From: Streptomyces venezuelae
GTDB lineage: Bacteria; Actinomycetota; Actinomycetes; Streptomycetales; Streptomycetaceae
NCBI RefSeq assembly: GCF_008642355.1
Contig: NZ_CP029193.1
Span: 4,116,001-4,180,000 of the forward strand
Reading direction: 5' to 3'
Length of the DNA: 64,000 bases
Shown: positions 39,210-48,551 of the stretch, in pieces
Layout of the letters: each line of letters begins with the position of its first letter
How positions within the stretch are numbered: position 1 is the stretch's first letter
Notes under the pieces: generated by a model
The model's database searches: none
What the model was told of the DNA's origin: nothing
Seen by the model: the letters and a program-made list of their open reading frames with translations, nothing else
Translations under genes and position numbers: made by a program

Positions 39210-40673
39210 TCACTTCTTGCTGTCGATGACTGCCTTCATCACGTTCTTGGCGATCGGCGCCGCGAGGCCACCACCCGAGATGTCGTCACGGCTGGCGTCG
39301 CTGTCCTCGACCACCACGGCGACGGCGACCGGCGACCCGGAGTCCGTCTTCGCGTACGAGATGAACCAGGCGTACGGGTTCTTGCTGTTCGCGACGCCGT
39401 GCTGCGCCGTACCCGTCTTGCCGCCCACAGTGACGCCCGGGATCTGGGCCATGGTTCCGGTGCCGGACTTGACGACCGTCTCCATCATTTCCTGGAGCTT
39501 CTGCGCGTTCTCCTTCGAGAGCGGCTCGCTCATCTCCTTCGGCGAGTGCTTCTCGACGACGTCGAGGTTGCGCGCCTGCAGCTCGCTGACCATGTACGGC
39601 TCCATGAGCGTGCCGTCGTTGGCGACCGCGGAGGCGACCATGGCCATCTGCAGCGGCGTCGCGGCGGTCTCGAACTGGCCGATGGAGGACAGCGCGGTCT
39701 GCGGCTTGTCCATGTCCTCGGGGAAGTTGGAGGCGTTGGTGCGGACCGGGATGAACTGCTGCTCGTTGAAGCCGAACTTCTTCGCCGTCTCCAGCATCTT
39801 GTCCTTGCCGAGATCGGAGCCGATCTTGCCGAAGACGGTGTTGCAGGAGACGCGCAGGGCCTCGCGCAGCGACGCGTTCTTGCAGGGCAGGTTGCCCTCG
39901 TTCTTCAGCGGCGTCGTGGTGTTCGGCATCGTCCACGGAAGGGGCGAGTCCGTCTTCTCGTCGACGCCGTCGTACAGGCCGTGCTCCAGGGCGGCCGCCG
40001 CCGTGACCACCTTGAAGGTGGAGCCGGGCGGATAGGTCTCGCGCAGCGCGCGGTTGACCATCGGCTTGTTCTTGTCCTTGTCCAGCTTCAGGTACTTCTC
40101 GGCTTCCGCGCTGGTGTTGCCCGCGAAGTCACCGGGGTCGTACGACGGCGTGGAGGCCAGCGCCAGGATGGCGCCGGTGGACGGGTCGATCGCGGCGACG
40201 GCACCCTTGCCGCGGCCCTTCAGGCCTTCGTACGCGGCCTTCTGCGCGGCGGAGTTGAGGGTCGTGACGACATTGCCACCCTCCTTCTTCTCGCCGGTCA
40301 GCATGTCGAGGGTGCGGCGGAAGAACAGCCGGTCGTCGTTGCCGGTGAGGATGCCGTCGTCGATGCTCTCCAGCTGCGTGGCGCCCATGCGCTGCGAGGA
40401 GTACCCGGTGACGGGGGCCCACATGGGCCCGTCCTTCCAGGTGCGCTTGTACTTCAGGTCGTTGCCCGGGGTCGCCTTCGAGCCGGTGATGGGCTTGCCG
40501 TCGACGATGATGTCGCCGCGCGGCTGGGAGTAGCGCTCGATGGTGACGCGGCGGTTCTTCTCGTGCTTCGCGAGGGTGTCGGCCTGGACGTACTGGAGCC
40601 AGTTGTCCCGGGCGAGCAGGGCGAGGATGAGCAGCCCGCAGAAGATCGCGATCCGGCGCAGGGGCTTGTTCAC
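39210..40673 (-). CDS. pbpA: Class B penicillin-binding protein (PbpA type)
   Basis: 487-residue peptidoglycan transpeptidase. N-terminal membrane anchor (about 8-22), a short dimerisation region beginning QPRGDIIVDGKPI, and a transpeptidase domain with Ser218-Thr-Phe-Lys221, Ser276-Cys-Asn278 and Lys419-Thr-Gly421. It overlaps the SEDS gene by 4 bp (ATGA), the usual pairing of a glycosyltransferase with its cognate transpeptidase. It resembles the pbpA of the mycobacterial pknB cluster. Confidence 0.95.
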   Translation of the reverse strand: MNKPLRRIAIFCGLLILALLARDNWLQYVQADTLAKHEKNRRVTIERYSQPRGDIIVDGKPITGSKATPGNDLKYKRTWKDGPMWAPVTGYSSQRMGATQLESIDDGILTGNDDRLFFRRTLDMLTGEKKEGGNVVTTLNSAAQKAAYEGLKGRGKGAVAAIDPSTGAILALASTPSYDPGDFAGNTSAEAEKYLKLDKDKNKPMVNRALRETYPPGSTFKVVTAAAALEHGLYDGVDEKTDSPLPWTMPNTTTPLKNEGNLPCKNASLREALRVSCNTVFGKIGSDLGKDKMLETAKKFGFNEQQFIPVRTNASNFPEDMDKPQTALSSIGQFETAATPLQMAMVASAVANDGTLMEPYMVSELQARNLDVVEKHSPKEMSEPLSKENAQKLQEMMETVVKSGTGTMAQIPGVTVGGKTGTAQHGVANSKNPYAWFISYAKTDSGSPVAVAVVVEDSDASRDDISGGGLAAPIAKNVMKAVIDSKK

Positions 40674-42094
40674 GGTCGGACCACCTGGGTCATCTCGGCG
40701 TCAGGGTTGGGGGCTGGGGAGGGGGCGGGCCTGCGCGCGGTGTCGCTGATCCTGAGCAGGATGCCGATCAGGGCCCAGTTGGCGATGACGGAGGAACCGC
40801 CGTACGCCAGGAAGGGCATCGTCATACCGGTCAGGGGGATGAGGCCCATGACGCCGCCGGCGACGACGAAGACCTGGATGGCGAAGGCGCCGGAGAGGCC
40901 GATCGCGAGGAGCTTGCCGAACGGGTCGCGGGCGGCGAGCGCCGTACGGACGCCGCGCTCGACGATCAGTCCGTAGATGAGCAGGATCGCCATGATGCCG
41001 GCGAGTCCGAGCTCCTCGCCGAAGGTGGCGAGGATGAAGTCGGAGTTGGCGGCGAACTTGATCAGGTCCGAGTTGCCCTGGCCGAGTCCGGTGCCGAGAG
41101 TGCCGCCCGAGCCGAAGGCCCACAGGGCCTGCATCGCCTGCTCGGAGTGGCCGACCATGCCCTGCTGGCTCAGCGTGTACTCGCGCATGGGGTCGAGCCA
41201 TGCGTCGACGCGCTGCTTGACGTGCGGCTCGAAGGAGGCGACGCCGACCGCGCCGACCGAGGACATCATCAGGCCGAACACGATCCAGCTGGTGCGCTCC
41301 GTGGCGACGTACAGCATGACGACGAACATGCCGAAGAACAGCAGCGACGTACCGAGGTCGGTCTCGAAGACGAGGATCAGGATCGACATCGCCCAGACGA
41401 CGATGATCGGCCCGAGGTCACGCCCGCGCGGCAGGTACAGGCCCATGAAGCGACGGCTCGCCAGAGCGAGGGCATCTCGCTTCACCATCAGGTACCCGGC
41501 GAAGAAGATCGCGATGACGATCTTCGCGAACTCACCGGGCTGGATGGAGAAGCCGCCGATGCGGATCCAGATCTTCGCGCCGAACACGTTCATGCCAAGG
41601 CCCGGCACGAGCGGCAGGAGCAGCAGCACCAGGGCGCCGACCATGGAGATGTACGTGTAGCGCTGCAGGACGCGGTGATCCTTGAGGAGCAGCAGCACGC
41701 CTACGAACAGGGCGATGCCGATCGCGGAGTACATGAGCTGGTTCGGGGCCGCGACGCTGAAGTTCGGCAGTTGCTGCAGCCGCTCGGACTGGTCGAGGCG
41801 CCAGATCAGCACCAGCCCCAGACCGTTCAGGAGGGTGGCCAGCGGCAGCAGCAGCGGGTCCGCGTACGCCGCGAACTTGCGGACGACGAGGTGGCCCACC
41901 GCCGCGAGCAGACCGAGGCCCGCTCCGTAGCCGAGCATGCCGGACGGCACCTTGCCGTCGAGCGCGAGGCCCACGTTCATGTAGGCGAACAGCGGGATGA
42001 CGACGGCGAACACGAGCAGCGCGAGCTCGGTGTTGCGCCTGCTCGGCGCCCCGATCGCGCCGATCGTCGACGTGTGTGTAGTACTACTGCTCAT
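40670..42094 (-). CDS. SEDS-family peptidoglycan glycosyltransferase (RodA/FtsW type)
   Basis: 474-residue polytopic membrane protein with about 12 helices that polymerises lipid II. The conserved segments KIWIRIGGFSIQPGEFAKI, ETDLGTSLLFFGMF, the extracellular loop ending GNSDLIKFAANSDFILATFG, and GMTMPFLAYGGSSVIANW are all present. It is paired with the overlapping pbpA gene. By context it is the RodA-like member rather than the dcw-cluster FtsW; sequence alone does not settle that. Confidence 0.93.
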   Translation of the reverse strand: MSSSTTHTSTIGAIGAPSRRNTELALLVFAVVIPLFAYMNVGLALDGKVPSGMLGYGAGLGLLAAVGHLVVRKFAAYADPLLLPLATLLNGLGLVLIWRLDQSERLQQLPNFSVAAPNQLMYSAIGIALFVGVLLLLKDHRVLQRYTYISMVGALVLLLLPLVPGLGMNVFGAKIWIRIGGFSIQPGEFAKIVIAIFFAGYLMVKRDALALASRRFMGLYLPRGRDLGPIIVVWAMSILILVFETDLGTSLLFFGMFVVMLYVATERTSWIVFGLMMSSVGAVGVASFEPHVKQRVDAWLDPMREYTLSQQGMVGHSEQAMQALWAFGSGGTLGTGLGQGNSDLIKFAANSDFILATFGEELGLAGIMAILLIYGLIVERGVRTALAARDPFGKLLAIGLSGAFAIQVFVVAGGVMGLIPLTGMTMPFLAYGGSSVIANWALIGILLRISDTARRPAPSPAPNPDAEMTQVVRP

Positions 42095-42120
42095 GGCGTG
42101 CAGAGGCCCCCAACGGCTGG

Positions 42121-43719
42121 TTACTGCTTACCGCACAGCGGGACCAGCTTCTGCTCATCCTCGGAGAGGCTGGGGCCGGGTGTGGGAGTCGGTGCGGTCT
42201 TGGACTTGTTCTTGTCGGTCGGGTTGTTCTTGTCGTTCTTGTCGGTCCTGGCGTCGCCACCGGGGGAGGAGGTCGGGTCCGGGGACGGCGCGGTGCGCAG
42301 TCCGGTGGAGCCGCCCGCTTCGCCCTCGCCGGTCTTGGCGTTGTTCTCGCGCTCGACCTCGCGACGCTCGGCGTCCTTCTTGCACGCGGTGGCCTGCAGG
42401 CTCAGCTCGTCGATCTTGCTCTTGGCCTCGTCGAGGCTGTCCTCGACGATGTTGGCCTCGACCTGCTTGCGCTGGTACGGCGGCAGGTACTTGAGTTCGA
42501 CCTCGGGGTGATCCTTCTCGACCTTCGAAAGGCTGACCCACGCGAGGTCCTGGTCGATACCGCGGTACAGGGCTACGTGCTCGTCCTTCGTGCCCACGTA
42601 GTACTGCGTCTGGGTCCAGCGGTAGCCGCCGTAGAGACCGCCGCCGATGACGGCGAGAGCCAGCACTCCGTAGAGCGATCTCTTGAGCCACTTGCGGCCG
42701 CCGCCGGGCTTCACGAAGTCCTCGTCGCCGTAGGCGCCGAAGCTGCCCTCGGGGGCGTACCCCGTGGTGTCCCCGCTGCCGGGTGGGCCGAAGCCGCCTC
42801 CGCCCTGGGGGGCCTGCGGCGGCACGGGACGGCCGAGGCCGGACGCGCGGCCCGCGGGCGTCTGCATCGCGCCGTCGTCCTGCGACTGGAGCTGGTTCTC
42901 GGCGACAGCGCCGACGACCACGGGGGTGTCGGACAGCTGGCCCGCCAGGGTGTCGCCGCTGTCGATGTCCAGGACGTCGGCGACGATCACGGTGATGTTG
43001 TCGGGGCCTCCGCCGCGCAGCGCGAGCTGGATGAGCTCCTGCACGGTCTCCTGGGGGCCCTGGTAGGAGGCGAGGGTGTCCTCCATGGTCTGGTGGGACA
43101 CGACTCCGGAGAGGCCGTCCGAGCAGATCAAGTACCGGTCGCCGGCGCGCACTTCGCGGATCGAAAGATCGGGCTCCACGTGGTCGCCGCTGCCCAGCGC
43201 CCGCATGAGGAGCGACCTCTGCGGGTGGGTGGTGGCCTCCTCCTCGGTGATGCGGCCCTCGTCGACGAGGCGCTGCACCCAGGTGTGGTCCTGTGTGATC
43301 TGCGTCAGGACGCCGTCCCGCAGGAGGTACGCGCGCGAGTCACCGACGTGCACGAGGCCGAGGCGCTGACCCGTCCACAGGAGAGCGGTCAGGGTGGTCC
43401 CCATGCCTTCGAGCTGGGGGTCCTCCTCGACCATCACGCGCAGCTGGTCGTTGGCCCGCTGCACGGCGGTGCCCAGCGACGTGAGGATGTCCGAGCCCGG
43501 GACGTCGTCGTCGAGCGTGACGAGCGTCGAGATGACCTCGGAGCTCGCCACCTCACCCGCGGCCTGGCCCCCCATGCCGTCGGCGATCGCGAGGAGACGC
43601 GGGCCGGCGTAACCGGAGTCCTCGTTCCCCTCCCGGATCATGCCCTTGTGCGATCCGGCGGCGAAGCGCAAAGACAGACTCATGCGCACCTCGCCCGTCG
43701 GCTCCGGGTACATCCGCAC
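42121..43719 (-). CDS. pstP: PP2C-family Ser/Thr protein phosphatase (PstP type)
   Basis: 532 residues from the GTG at 43717-43719, chosen because GGAGGG lies 8 bases upstream; an ATG two codons later is an alternative. The PP2C metal motifs are GNEDSGY (31-37), ADGMGG (46-51), GDSRAYLL and GGPDNITVIV. A Gly/Pro linker leads to one membrane helix (YGVLALAVIGGGLYGGY) and an extracellular domain of about 150 residues with a Lys/Asp/Thr-rich end. It is the presumed counter-enzyme of the PASTA kinase in the same operon. Confidence 0.95.
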   Translation of the reverse strand: MRMYPEPTGEVRMSLSLRFAAGSHKGMIREGNEDSGYAGPRLLAIADGMGGQAAGEVASSEVISTLVTLDDDVPGSDILTSLGTAVQRANDQLRVMVEEDPQLEGMGTTLTALLWTGQRLGLVHVGDSRAYLLRDGVLTQITQDHTWVQRLVDEGRITEEEATTHPQRSLLMRALGSGDHVEPDLSIREVRAGDRYLICSDGLSGVVSHQTMEDTLASYQGPQETVQELIQLALRGGGPDNITVIVADVLDIDSGDTLAGQLSDTPVVVGAVAENQLQSQDDGAMQTPAGRASGLGRPVPPQAPQGGGGFGPPGSGDTTGYAPEGSFGAYGDEDFVKPGGGRKWLKRSLYGVLALAVIGGGLYGGYRWTQTQYYVGTKDEHVALYRGIDQDLAWVSLSKVEKDHPEVELKYLPPYQRKQVEANIVEDSLDEAKSKIDELSLQATACKKDAERREVERENNAKTGEGEAGGSTGLRTAPSPDPTSSPGGDARTDKNDKNNPTDKNKSKTAPTPTPGPSLSEDEQKLVPLCGKQ

Positions 43720-43814
43720 GGTGCCCACCCTCCGGTCGGGAGCGCGCCGGCGTCCAGTGCCTGGACCGCCGTTTCGGCTCGCTCGCTCCGCTCGCGCTCT
43801 GTCATGACGTAGTA

Positions 43815-44327
43815 CTACTTCCGCAGCTCGATGACGGTCTTGCCGATGCGGATCGCCGTGCCCAGCGGAATGGGCGTCGGGCTGGTGAGGCGGGTCCGGT
43901 CGAGATACGTGCCGTTGGTGGACCCGAGATCCTCGACGATCCACTGACCGTCACGGTCCGGGTAGATCCTGGCATGCCTGCTGGAGGCGTAGTCGTCGTC
44001 CAGGACGATCGTGGAGTCGTGCGCACGGCCCAGCGTGATGGTCTGGCCCTGCAGCGCGACCGTCGTCCCGGCGAGGATGCCCTCGGAGACGACCAGCTTC
44101 GTGGGGGCGCCGCGCCGTGAGCGGCCACCACCGCCCTGCTGGCGCTGCTGCGGAGGTGCGGCCTGCTGCTGGCGGGCGGCCTGCGGGGGCCGCTCGCGCC
44201 GGGAACCGCGCTGTGTGACGCGCGTTCCGAACAGGTCGCTGCGGATGACCTGGACGGCCACGATCACGAACAGCCACAGAACGGCCAGGAAACCTAGCCG
44301 CATGACCGTCAGGGTCAGCTCTGACAT
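43815..44327 (-). CDS. fhaB: FHA-domain protein FhaB (FipA type)
   Basis: 170 residues. One N-terminal membrane helix (LTVMRLGFLAVLWLFVIVAV), a basic Gln-rich linker, then a C-terminal FHA domain binding phosphothreonine: ITLGRAHDSTIVLDDDYASS, RHARI, and LGSTNGTYLD. In mycobacteria this protein joins PknA/B signalling to FtsZ and division. It sits between fhaA and the PP2C gene, with a 95-base gap before the latter. Confidence 0.93.
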   Translation of the reverse strand: MSELTLTVMRLGFLAVLWLFVIVAVQVIRSDLFGTRVTQRGSRRERPPQAARQQQAAPPQQRQQGGGGRSRRGAPTKLVVSEGILAGTTVALQGQTITLGRAHDSTIVLDDDYASSRHARIYPDRDGQWIVEDLGSTNGTYLDRTRLTSPTPIPLGTAIRIGKTVIELRK

Positions 44328-44337
44328 TGCCCCCGCT

Positions 44338-45228
44338 TCACCCTTCGGCTTGCCGGTAAACGATGGTGGTTTGGCCCACGACGATCCGCGAGCCGTCGCG
44401 GAGCGTAGCGCGGGTGGTGTGCTGCCCGTCTACCACGATGCCGTTGGTAGACCCGAGATCCTGGATCGTCGAGGGCGTTCCGGTCCGGATCTCACAGTGC
44501 CGACGGGATACGCCGGGGTCGTCGATCCGCACATCGGCGTCGGTGCTGCGACCCAGCACCAGCGTCGGGCGGGAGATCTGATGGCGATTGCCGTTGATCT
44601 CGATCCAGCGCCGCACCTGGGCGCCCGGAAGTGGTCCGGCACCGGGGCCCGCGGGCCTGTTCGGAGCCGGGGACTGCCCGCCGGGGCGACCCGCGCCGGG
44701 TGGCGGCGCGGCGGGCATGGGAGGTGCGCCTCCGGGAGCGCCGGACGGCGGCTGCGGATAGCCTCCCGCGGCCCCTCCGCCGCCACCCGCGCCGCGGCCG
44801 GGAGCCGCGGGGCCGCCGGGGGCCGCGGGGGCGCGCTCGGGAGCCTGGGAGGTGCTGGAGGCCAGGGTGCGGCTGCGCACGCGGTACAGACCGGTGTCGA
44901 GGTCCTCGGCCTTCTCCAGGTGGACCTTGATGGGCCCCATGAAGCTGTACCGCTGCTGCTTCGCGTAGTCACGCACCATGCCGGAGAGCTCGTCGCCGAG
45001 CTGGCCCGAGTACGGACTGAGTCTTTCGAAGTCGGGGGCGCTCAGCTCGACGATGAAGTCGTTCGGGACGACGGTCCGCTCGCGGTTCCAGATCGTCGCG
45101 TTGTTGTCGCACTCCCGCTGGAGTGCGCCGGCGATCTCGACGGGCTGGACCTCGGACTTGAACACCTTGGCGAAGGTGCCGTTGACCAGACCTTCGAGTC
45201 GCTGCTCGAACTTCTTCAGGACTCCCAT
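44338..45228 (-). CDS. fhaA: FHA-domain protein FhaA (DUF3662 plus FHA)
   Basis: 296 residues. The N-terminal DUF3662 domain (about 1-120) starts MGVLKKFEQRLEGLVNGTFA. A Gly/Pro/Ala-rich linker (about 130-200) leads to an FHA domain with LVLGRSTDADVRIDDPGVSR, RHCEIR and LGSTNGIVVDG. The mycobacterial homologue is a PknB substrate that binds phosphorylated MviN and regulates septal or tip peptidoglycan synthesis. It is the first gene of the six-gene signalling and cell-wall operon. Confidence 0.94.
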   Translation of the reverse strand: MGVLKKFEQRLEGLVNGTFAKVFKSEVQPVEIAGALQRECDNNATIWNRERTVVPNDFIVELSAPDFERLSPYSGQLGDELSGMVRDYAKQQRYSFMGPIKVHLEKAEDLDTGLYRVRSRTLASSTSQAPERAPAAPGGPAAPGRGAGGGGGAAGGYPQPPSGAPGGAPPMPAAPPPGAGRPGGQSPAPNRPAGPGAGPLPGAQVRRWIEINGNRHQISRPTLVLGRSTDADVRIDDPGVSRRHCEIRTGTPSTIQDLGSTNGIVVDGQHTTRATLRDGSRIVVGQTTIVYRQAEG

Positions 45229-45741
45229 GGGGCACCTCCTCCGTCGTAGTCATCCTGGTACTGCTTACTGATCGTATCCACGCGCCGGGAAATCGGCTGG
45301 TTCCCCCTGTCCGCCCAGTCGACGAGTGTCGCCTCTCACAAGACATGCCCGCACCAGCGCCCAAGGATCCTCCGGGACCCCTGATCAAGCCCTGATTCCG
45401 GCCTCGGAACCCCTTACGGGCAGCTGCTCGGGACGTCTGCTCGAGCCTCCTTTTACAAGGGATCGTAGAGGGGGCCCGAAGCCAGTGTCCCGCACCTGGC
45501 TGTGGACCTCGCCGAGCCCGGCCGGGAGCTCGGCCGGGAAGAGGTGAATACGGGACCGGGGTGCCGGGCGGGTCAGGTCCGGTCCATGGGGCGGGCGAGC
45601 CCCGCCCGAGGCGCGCGCGAGGCTTCTCGTGCCGGTTGCCCGCCGAATACGGATGTGAATCCACCCGCTGCAGCGTGCTAATCTTCTGGATGTCGGCAGG
45701 CGCTCGCACCACACAGTGAGAGACCCAAAGACAGCACCCAT
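45229..45741. other. Non-coding stretch between fhaA and tRNA-Leu
   Basis: 513 bp with no gene supported on either strand. It must contain the promoter of the fhaA operon (leftward) and of tRNA-Leu (rightward). Only the latter could be placed. Confidence 0.5.
45655..45684 (+). promoter_or_regulatory. Possible tRNA-Leu promoter
   Basis: TAATCT (45679-45684) is a good -10. GTGAAT (45655-45660), 18 bases upstream, is a weak -35. The tRNA starts 58 bases further on. Confidence 0.35.
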
Positions 45742-45825
45742 GCGCGGGTGGCGGAATAGGCAGACGCGCTGGATTCAGGTTCCAGTGCCCGCAAGGGCGT
45801 GGGGGTTCAACTCCCCCCTCGCGCA
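45742..45825 (+). tRNA. tRNA-Leu (anticodon CAG)
   Basis: 84 bases with a long variable arm (TGCCCGCAAGGGCG), as required for leucine. Acceptor GCGCGGG/CTCGCGC, anticodon loop TTCAGGT carrying CAG, T-arm GGGGGTTCAACTCCCCC. CCA is not encoded. Confidence 0.96.
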
Positions 45826-45832
45826 CAATGAG

Positions 45833-45881
45833 GAAGCGGCCCTCCTCCGGACGAAAGTCCGGAGGAGGGCCGCTTCTTTTT
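45833..45881 (+). terminator. Intrinsic terminator after tRNA-Leu
   Basis: A 20-bp perfect stem (45833-45852 / 45857-45876) with a GAAA loop, followed by TTTTT. Confidence 0.95.
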
Positions 45882-45931
45882 GCGTCCGCCTCTGCGCGCG
45901 TCAGGCAGGCCGGTGATGTATGTCACCGAAG

Positions 45932-45940
45932 TTATCCACA
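45932..45940. promoter_or_regulatory. DnaA-box-like site upstream of the DUF2252 gene
   Basis: TTATCCACA, preceded by GAAG, giving the extended form GAAGTTATCCACAG seen elsewhere in the window. It lies about 76 bases before the chosen start. Confidence 0.5.
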
Positions 45941-46015
45941 GGCTCTGACGGTCGTCGACGAGCGGCGGTACCTTCGAGGCCGGATTCGGGGACGGCCGAC
46001 GGTCGGCGGGGGGCG

Positions 46016-47455
46016 ATGAACATGGTGGAGCACGGCGGGAGGATTCCCGGGCAGCGTGGCGAGCGGCTTCCGCGGGTGCGGGGGTTCGCCGAGTGGCCCG
46101 CGCAGGGGTCGCCGAAGGCGGAGGGCAAGGCGGTGCGGCGGCGGGTGCCCCGTGCCGCGCACGCGGAGTTCGAGGCGGACGGTGCGCGGCCCGATGCGGT
46201 GTCCGCCGTGGAGGAGTCCAACCGCGGTCGGCTTCCTGAACTCACGCCGATCCGGGTCGGCAGGATGACGGCGTCACCGTTCGCGTTCCTGCGGGGGTCC
46301 GCGGGCCTCATGGCGTACGACCTCGCACGCACCCCGGCAACCGGTATCGGCGCGCAGATATGCGGGGACGCGCATGCGGCGAACTACGGGTTGTACGCGG
46401 ACGCGCGGGGCGGCCTCGTCATCGATTTGAACGACTTCGACGAGACGGTGCACGGCCCCTGGGAGTGGGACCTCAAGCGCCTGGCCGCGTCCCTGGTGCT
46501 CGCGGGGCGCGAGGCGGGGGCGAGCGAGGACGCCTGCGAGGAGGCGGCGCTGGACGCCGTCGGGGCCTATCGCCGCACGATGAGGCTGCTCGCGAAGCTC
46601 CCGGTCCTCGACGCGTGGAACGCCATCGCGGACGAGCAGCTGGTCTCGCACACGGACGCGCGTGATCTCCTCGGCACCCTGGAGCGGGTCGCCGAGAAGG
46701 CGCGGCTGAACACCAGCGCCCGCTTCGCGGCGAAGTCGACGGAGAAGGTCGTCAGTGGGGACGGCGCCGAGGGACGGCGCTTCGTCGAGGCGCCGCCCGT
46801 GCTGCGGCGCGTGCCGGACGCGGAGGCCGCCTCGGTGGCGGCGGCACTCGGTGAGTACAGGAGCACGCTGACGGAGGACAGGCTGCCGCTCCTCGCGCGG
46901 TACGCGATCCAGGACGTGGCGTTCCGTGTCGTCGGCACGGGCAGTGTCGGCCTGCGGTCGTACGTGGTGCTGCTCCTCGACCACCGGGGCGAGCCGCTGG
47001 TGCTGCAGGTCAAGGAGGCGCGGCCGTCCGCGCTGCTGCCGCATCTGCCGGTGGCCGGCTTCAAGGCGCCGGAGACCGAGCACGAGGGGCACAGAGTGGT
47101 GCTCGGGCAGAAGCGGATGCAGGTCGTCAGCGACTTCCTGCTCGGGTGGACGACGGTCGGCGGGCGGCCTTTCCAGGTACGGCAGTTCAGGAACCGCAAG
47201 GGCAGCGTCGACCCCGCCGAGCTGGCCGCGGGCCAGCTGGACGACTACGGCCGCATGACCGGCGCCCTGCTGGCCCGCGCACACGCGCACAGCGCGGACC
47301 CGCGCCTCATAGCGGGGTACTGCGGGAAGAACGAAGAGCTGGACGAGGCGATGGCGCGGTTCGCGACGGCGTACGCGGACCGTACGGAGGCGGATCACGC
47401 GCTGCTGGTGCAGGCGGTCAAGGAGGGGCGTGTGCCGGCGGAGTCGGGGGTGTGA
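46016..47455 (+). CDS. DUF2252 domain protein
   Basis: 479 residues from the ATG at 46016; an earlier in-frame ATG (45920) would place a DnaA-box-like site inside the gene. DUF2252 motifs are visible: MTASPFAFLRGSAGLMAYDL, then GDAHAANYGLYAD and DLNDFDETVHGPWEWDLKRL, resembling the catalytic HxxN/D and DFDE region of the aminoglycoside-phosphotransferase/kinase-like fold, and QVKEARPSAL further on. A kinase-like fold is likely, but no activity is established. It stands alone and may be read independently. Confidence 0.86.
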   Translation: MNMVEHGGRIPGQRGERLPRVRGFAEWPAQGSPKAEGKAVRRRVPRAAHAEFEADGARPDAVSAVEESNRGRLPELTPIRVGRMTASPFAFLRGSAGLMAYDLARTPATGIGAQICGDAHAANYGLYADARGGLVIDLNDFDETVHGPWEWDLKRLAASLVLAGREAGASEDACEEAALDAVGAYRRTMRLLAKLPVLDAWNAIADEQLVSHTDARDLLGTLERVAEKARLNTSARFAAKSTEKVVSGDGAEGRRFVEAPPVLRRVPDAEAASVAAALGEYRSTLTEDRLPLLARYAIQDVAFRVVGTGSVGLRSYVVLLLDHRGEPLVLQVKEARPSALLPHLPVAGFKAPETEHEGHRVVLGQKRMQVVSDFLLGWTTVGGRPFQVRQFRNRKGSVDPAELAAGQLDDYGRMTGALLARAHAHSADPRLIAGYCGKNEELDEAMARFATAYADRTEADHALLVQAVKEGRVPAESGV

Positions 47456-47523
47456 CGGCGGAGAGTCGGGCGTGGCGTGGGCGGGTTTCCTGGGCCGGGC
47501 CTTGTGTGGCCTAGGCTGGACGA

Positions 47524-48495
47524 GTGACGACCCCGGAAGCCGAGCCGACGCAGCCCGAGACGCCTGATACTCCCCCGGAGGGAGCGCGGCAGCCGGGTTC
47601 CGAGGGGCGGCTCAAGGACCAGCTGAAGGCGCGGCTCAGGGAGAGGTCCGAGGCGCGGTCGGAGGGGCTGGGAGCGCCGGATGGCCGCGACGGGGCGCAG
47701 GCCGCCGAGGAACCTCCCGCGGAACGGCCCGAGGAGCGGCTCGAAAGGGCCGTGCGCGCCGCCGAGCAGGCACTGATCGAGTACGAGATCGCGCTGGAGA
47801 CCTTCCGCGTGGAGGTGGAGAACTTCTCCCGCCTGCACCACCAGAAGCTCGGCCCGATGTACGCGCGCCTCGACGAGCTCGACGCGCAGATCGCCGAGGC
47901 CACCGCCGCCCGCACCGGCGACCCGGAGGACCGGCGCAAGGCGGAGGAGGCGCGGGCGCGGGTGATGCCGATGCCCGGAGTCGAGGAGTTGTTCCACGGC
48001 TGGATGGACGGCGACGGGCTCTACCCCGAGGCCGCCGCGATGCTGACCGAGCAGTCCGTGCGGCCACCGCAGCGGGTACGCCCCGGCGAGGAGGCCCGCA
48101 AGCTCTACCGCGAGCTGGCCCGCAAGGCACATCCGGACCTGGCGCAGGAGGAGGGCGAGCGGCAGCGGCGTGAGGAGTTCATCACGCGGGTCAACGCCGC
48201 GTACGCGCGCGGTGACGAGGCGATGCTGCGGGAGCTGTCCGAGGAGTGGGCGGCGGGTCCCGTCCCCGTGGAGCAGCGGCTGACGCGCAGCGAGGAGCTG
48301 TACGCCCGGCTCGAGTGGCTCGCCCAGCGCAAGGAGCTTCTGACGGTCCTCGCCAAGGAGCTGGAGGAGAGCGCGATCGGCGGCATGCTGCGGCTCGCTC
48401 CCGACGATCCGGACACGCTGCTCGACGAGATCGCCGAGCAGCTGCTCGCGCAGGTCTCCGAGCGTGAGGCGGAGCTGGCGCGACTGCGCGCCTGA
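47524..48495 (+). CDS. J-domain-like protein with coiled coil
   Basis: 323 residues. The first 75 are disordered. Residues 76-150 form a coiled coil (RAVRAAEQALIEYEIALETF), and an internal J-like module follows at about 190-230 with the HPD tripeptide at 203-205 (KLYRELARKAHPDLAQEEGE). The C-terminal part is again helical. HPD normally stimulates DnaK ATPase. The module is unusual in being central rather than N-terminal. GTG start at 47524. Role unknown. Confidence 0.78.
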   Translation: MTTPEAEPTQPETPDTPPEGARQPGSEGRLKDQLKARLRERSEARSEGLGAPDGRDGAQAAEEPPAERPEERLERAVRAAEQALIEYEIALETFRVEVENFSRLHHQKLGPMYARLDELDAQIAEATAARTGDPEDRRKAEEARARVMPMPGVEELFHGWMDGDGLYPEAAAMLTEQSVRPPQRVRPGEEARKLYRELARKAHPDLAQEEGERQRREEFITRVNAAYARGDEAMLRELSEEWAAGPVPVEQRLTRSEELYARLEWLAQRKELLTVLAKELEESAIGGMLRLAPDDPDTLLDEIAEQLLAQVSEREAELARLRA

Positions 48496-48551
48496 CGGGG
48501 TGTGCGACTGCGCGCCTTACGGGGGGTGTGCCTTCGGGTAGCGTCGGGGGC

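Noticed and set aside
45229..45741. Search for a hidden small gene or structured RNA before tRNA-Leu
   Set aside because: No ribosome site with a plausible protein, and no convincing long hairpin other than GC-rich chance pairings.
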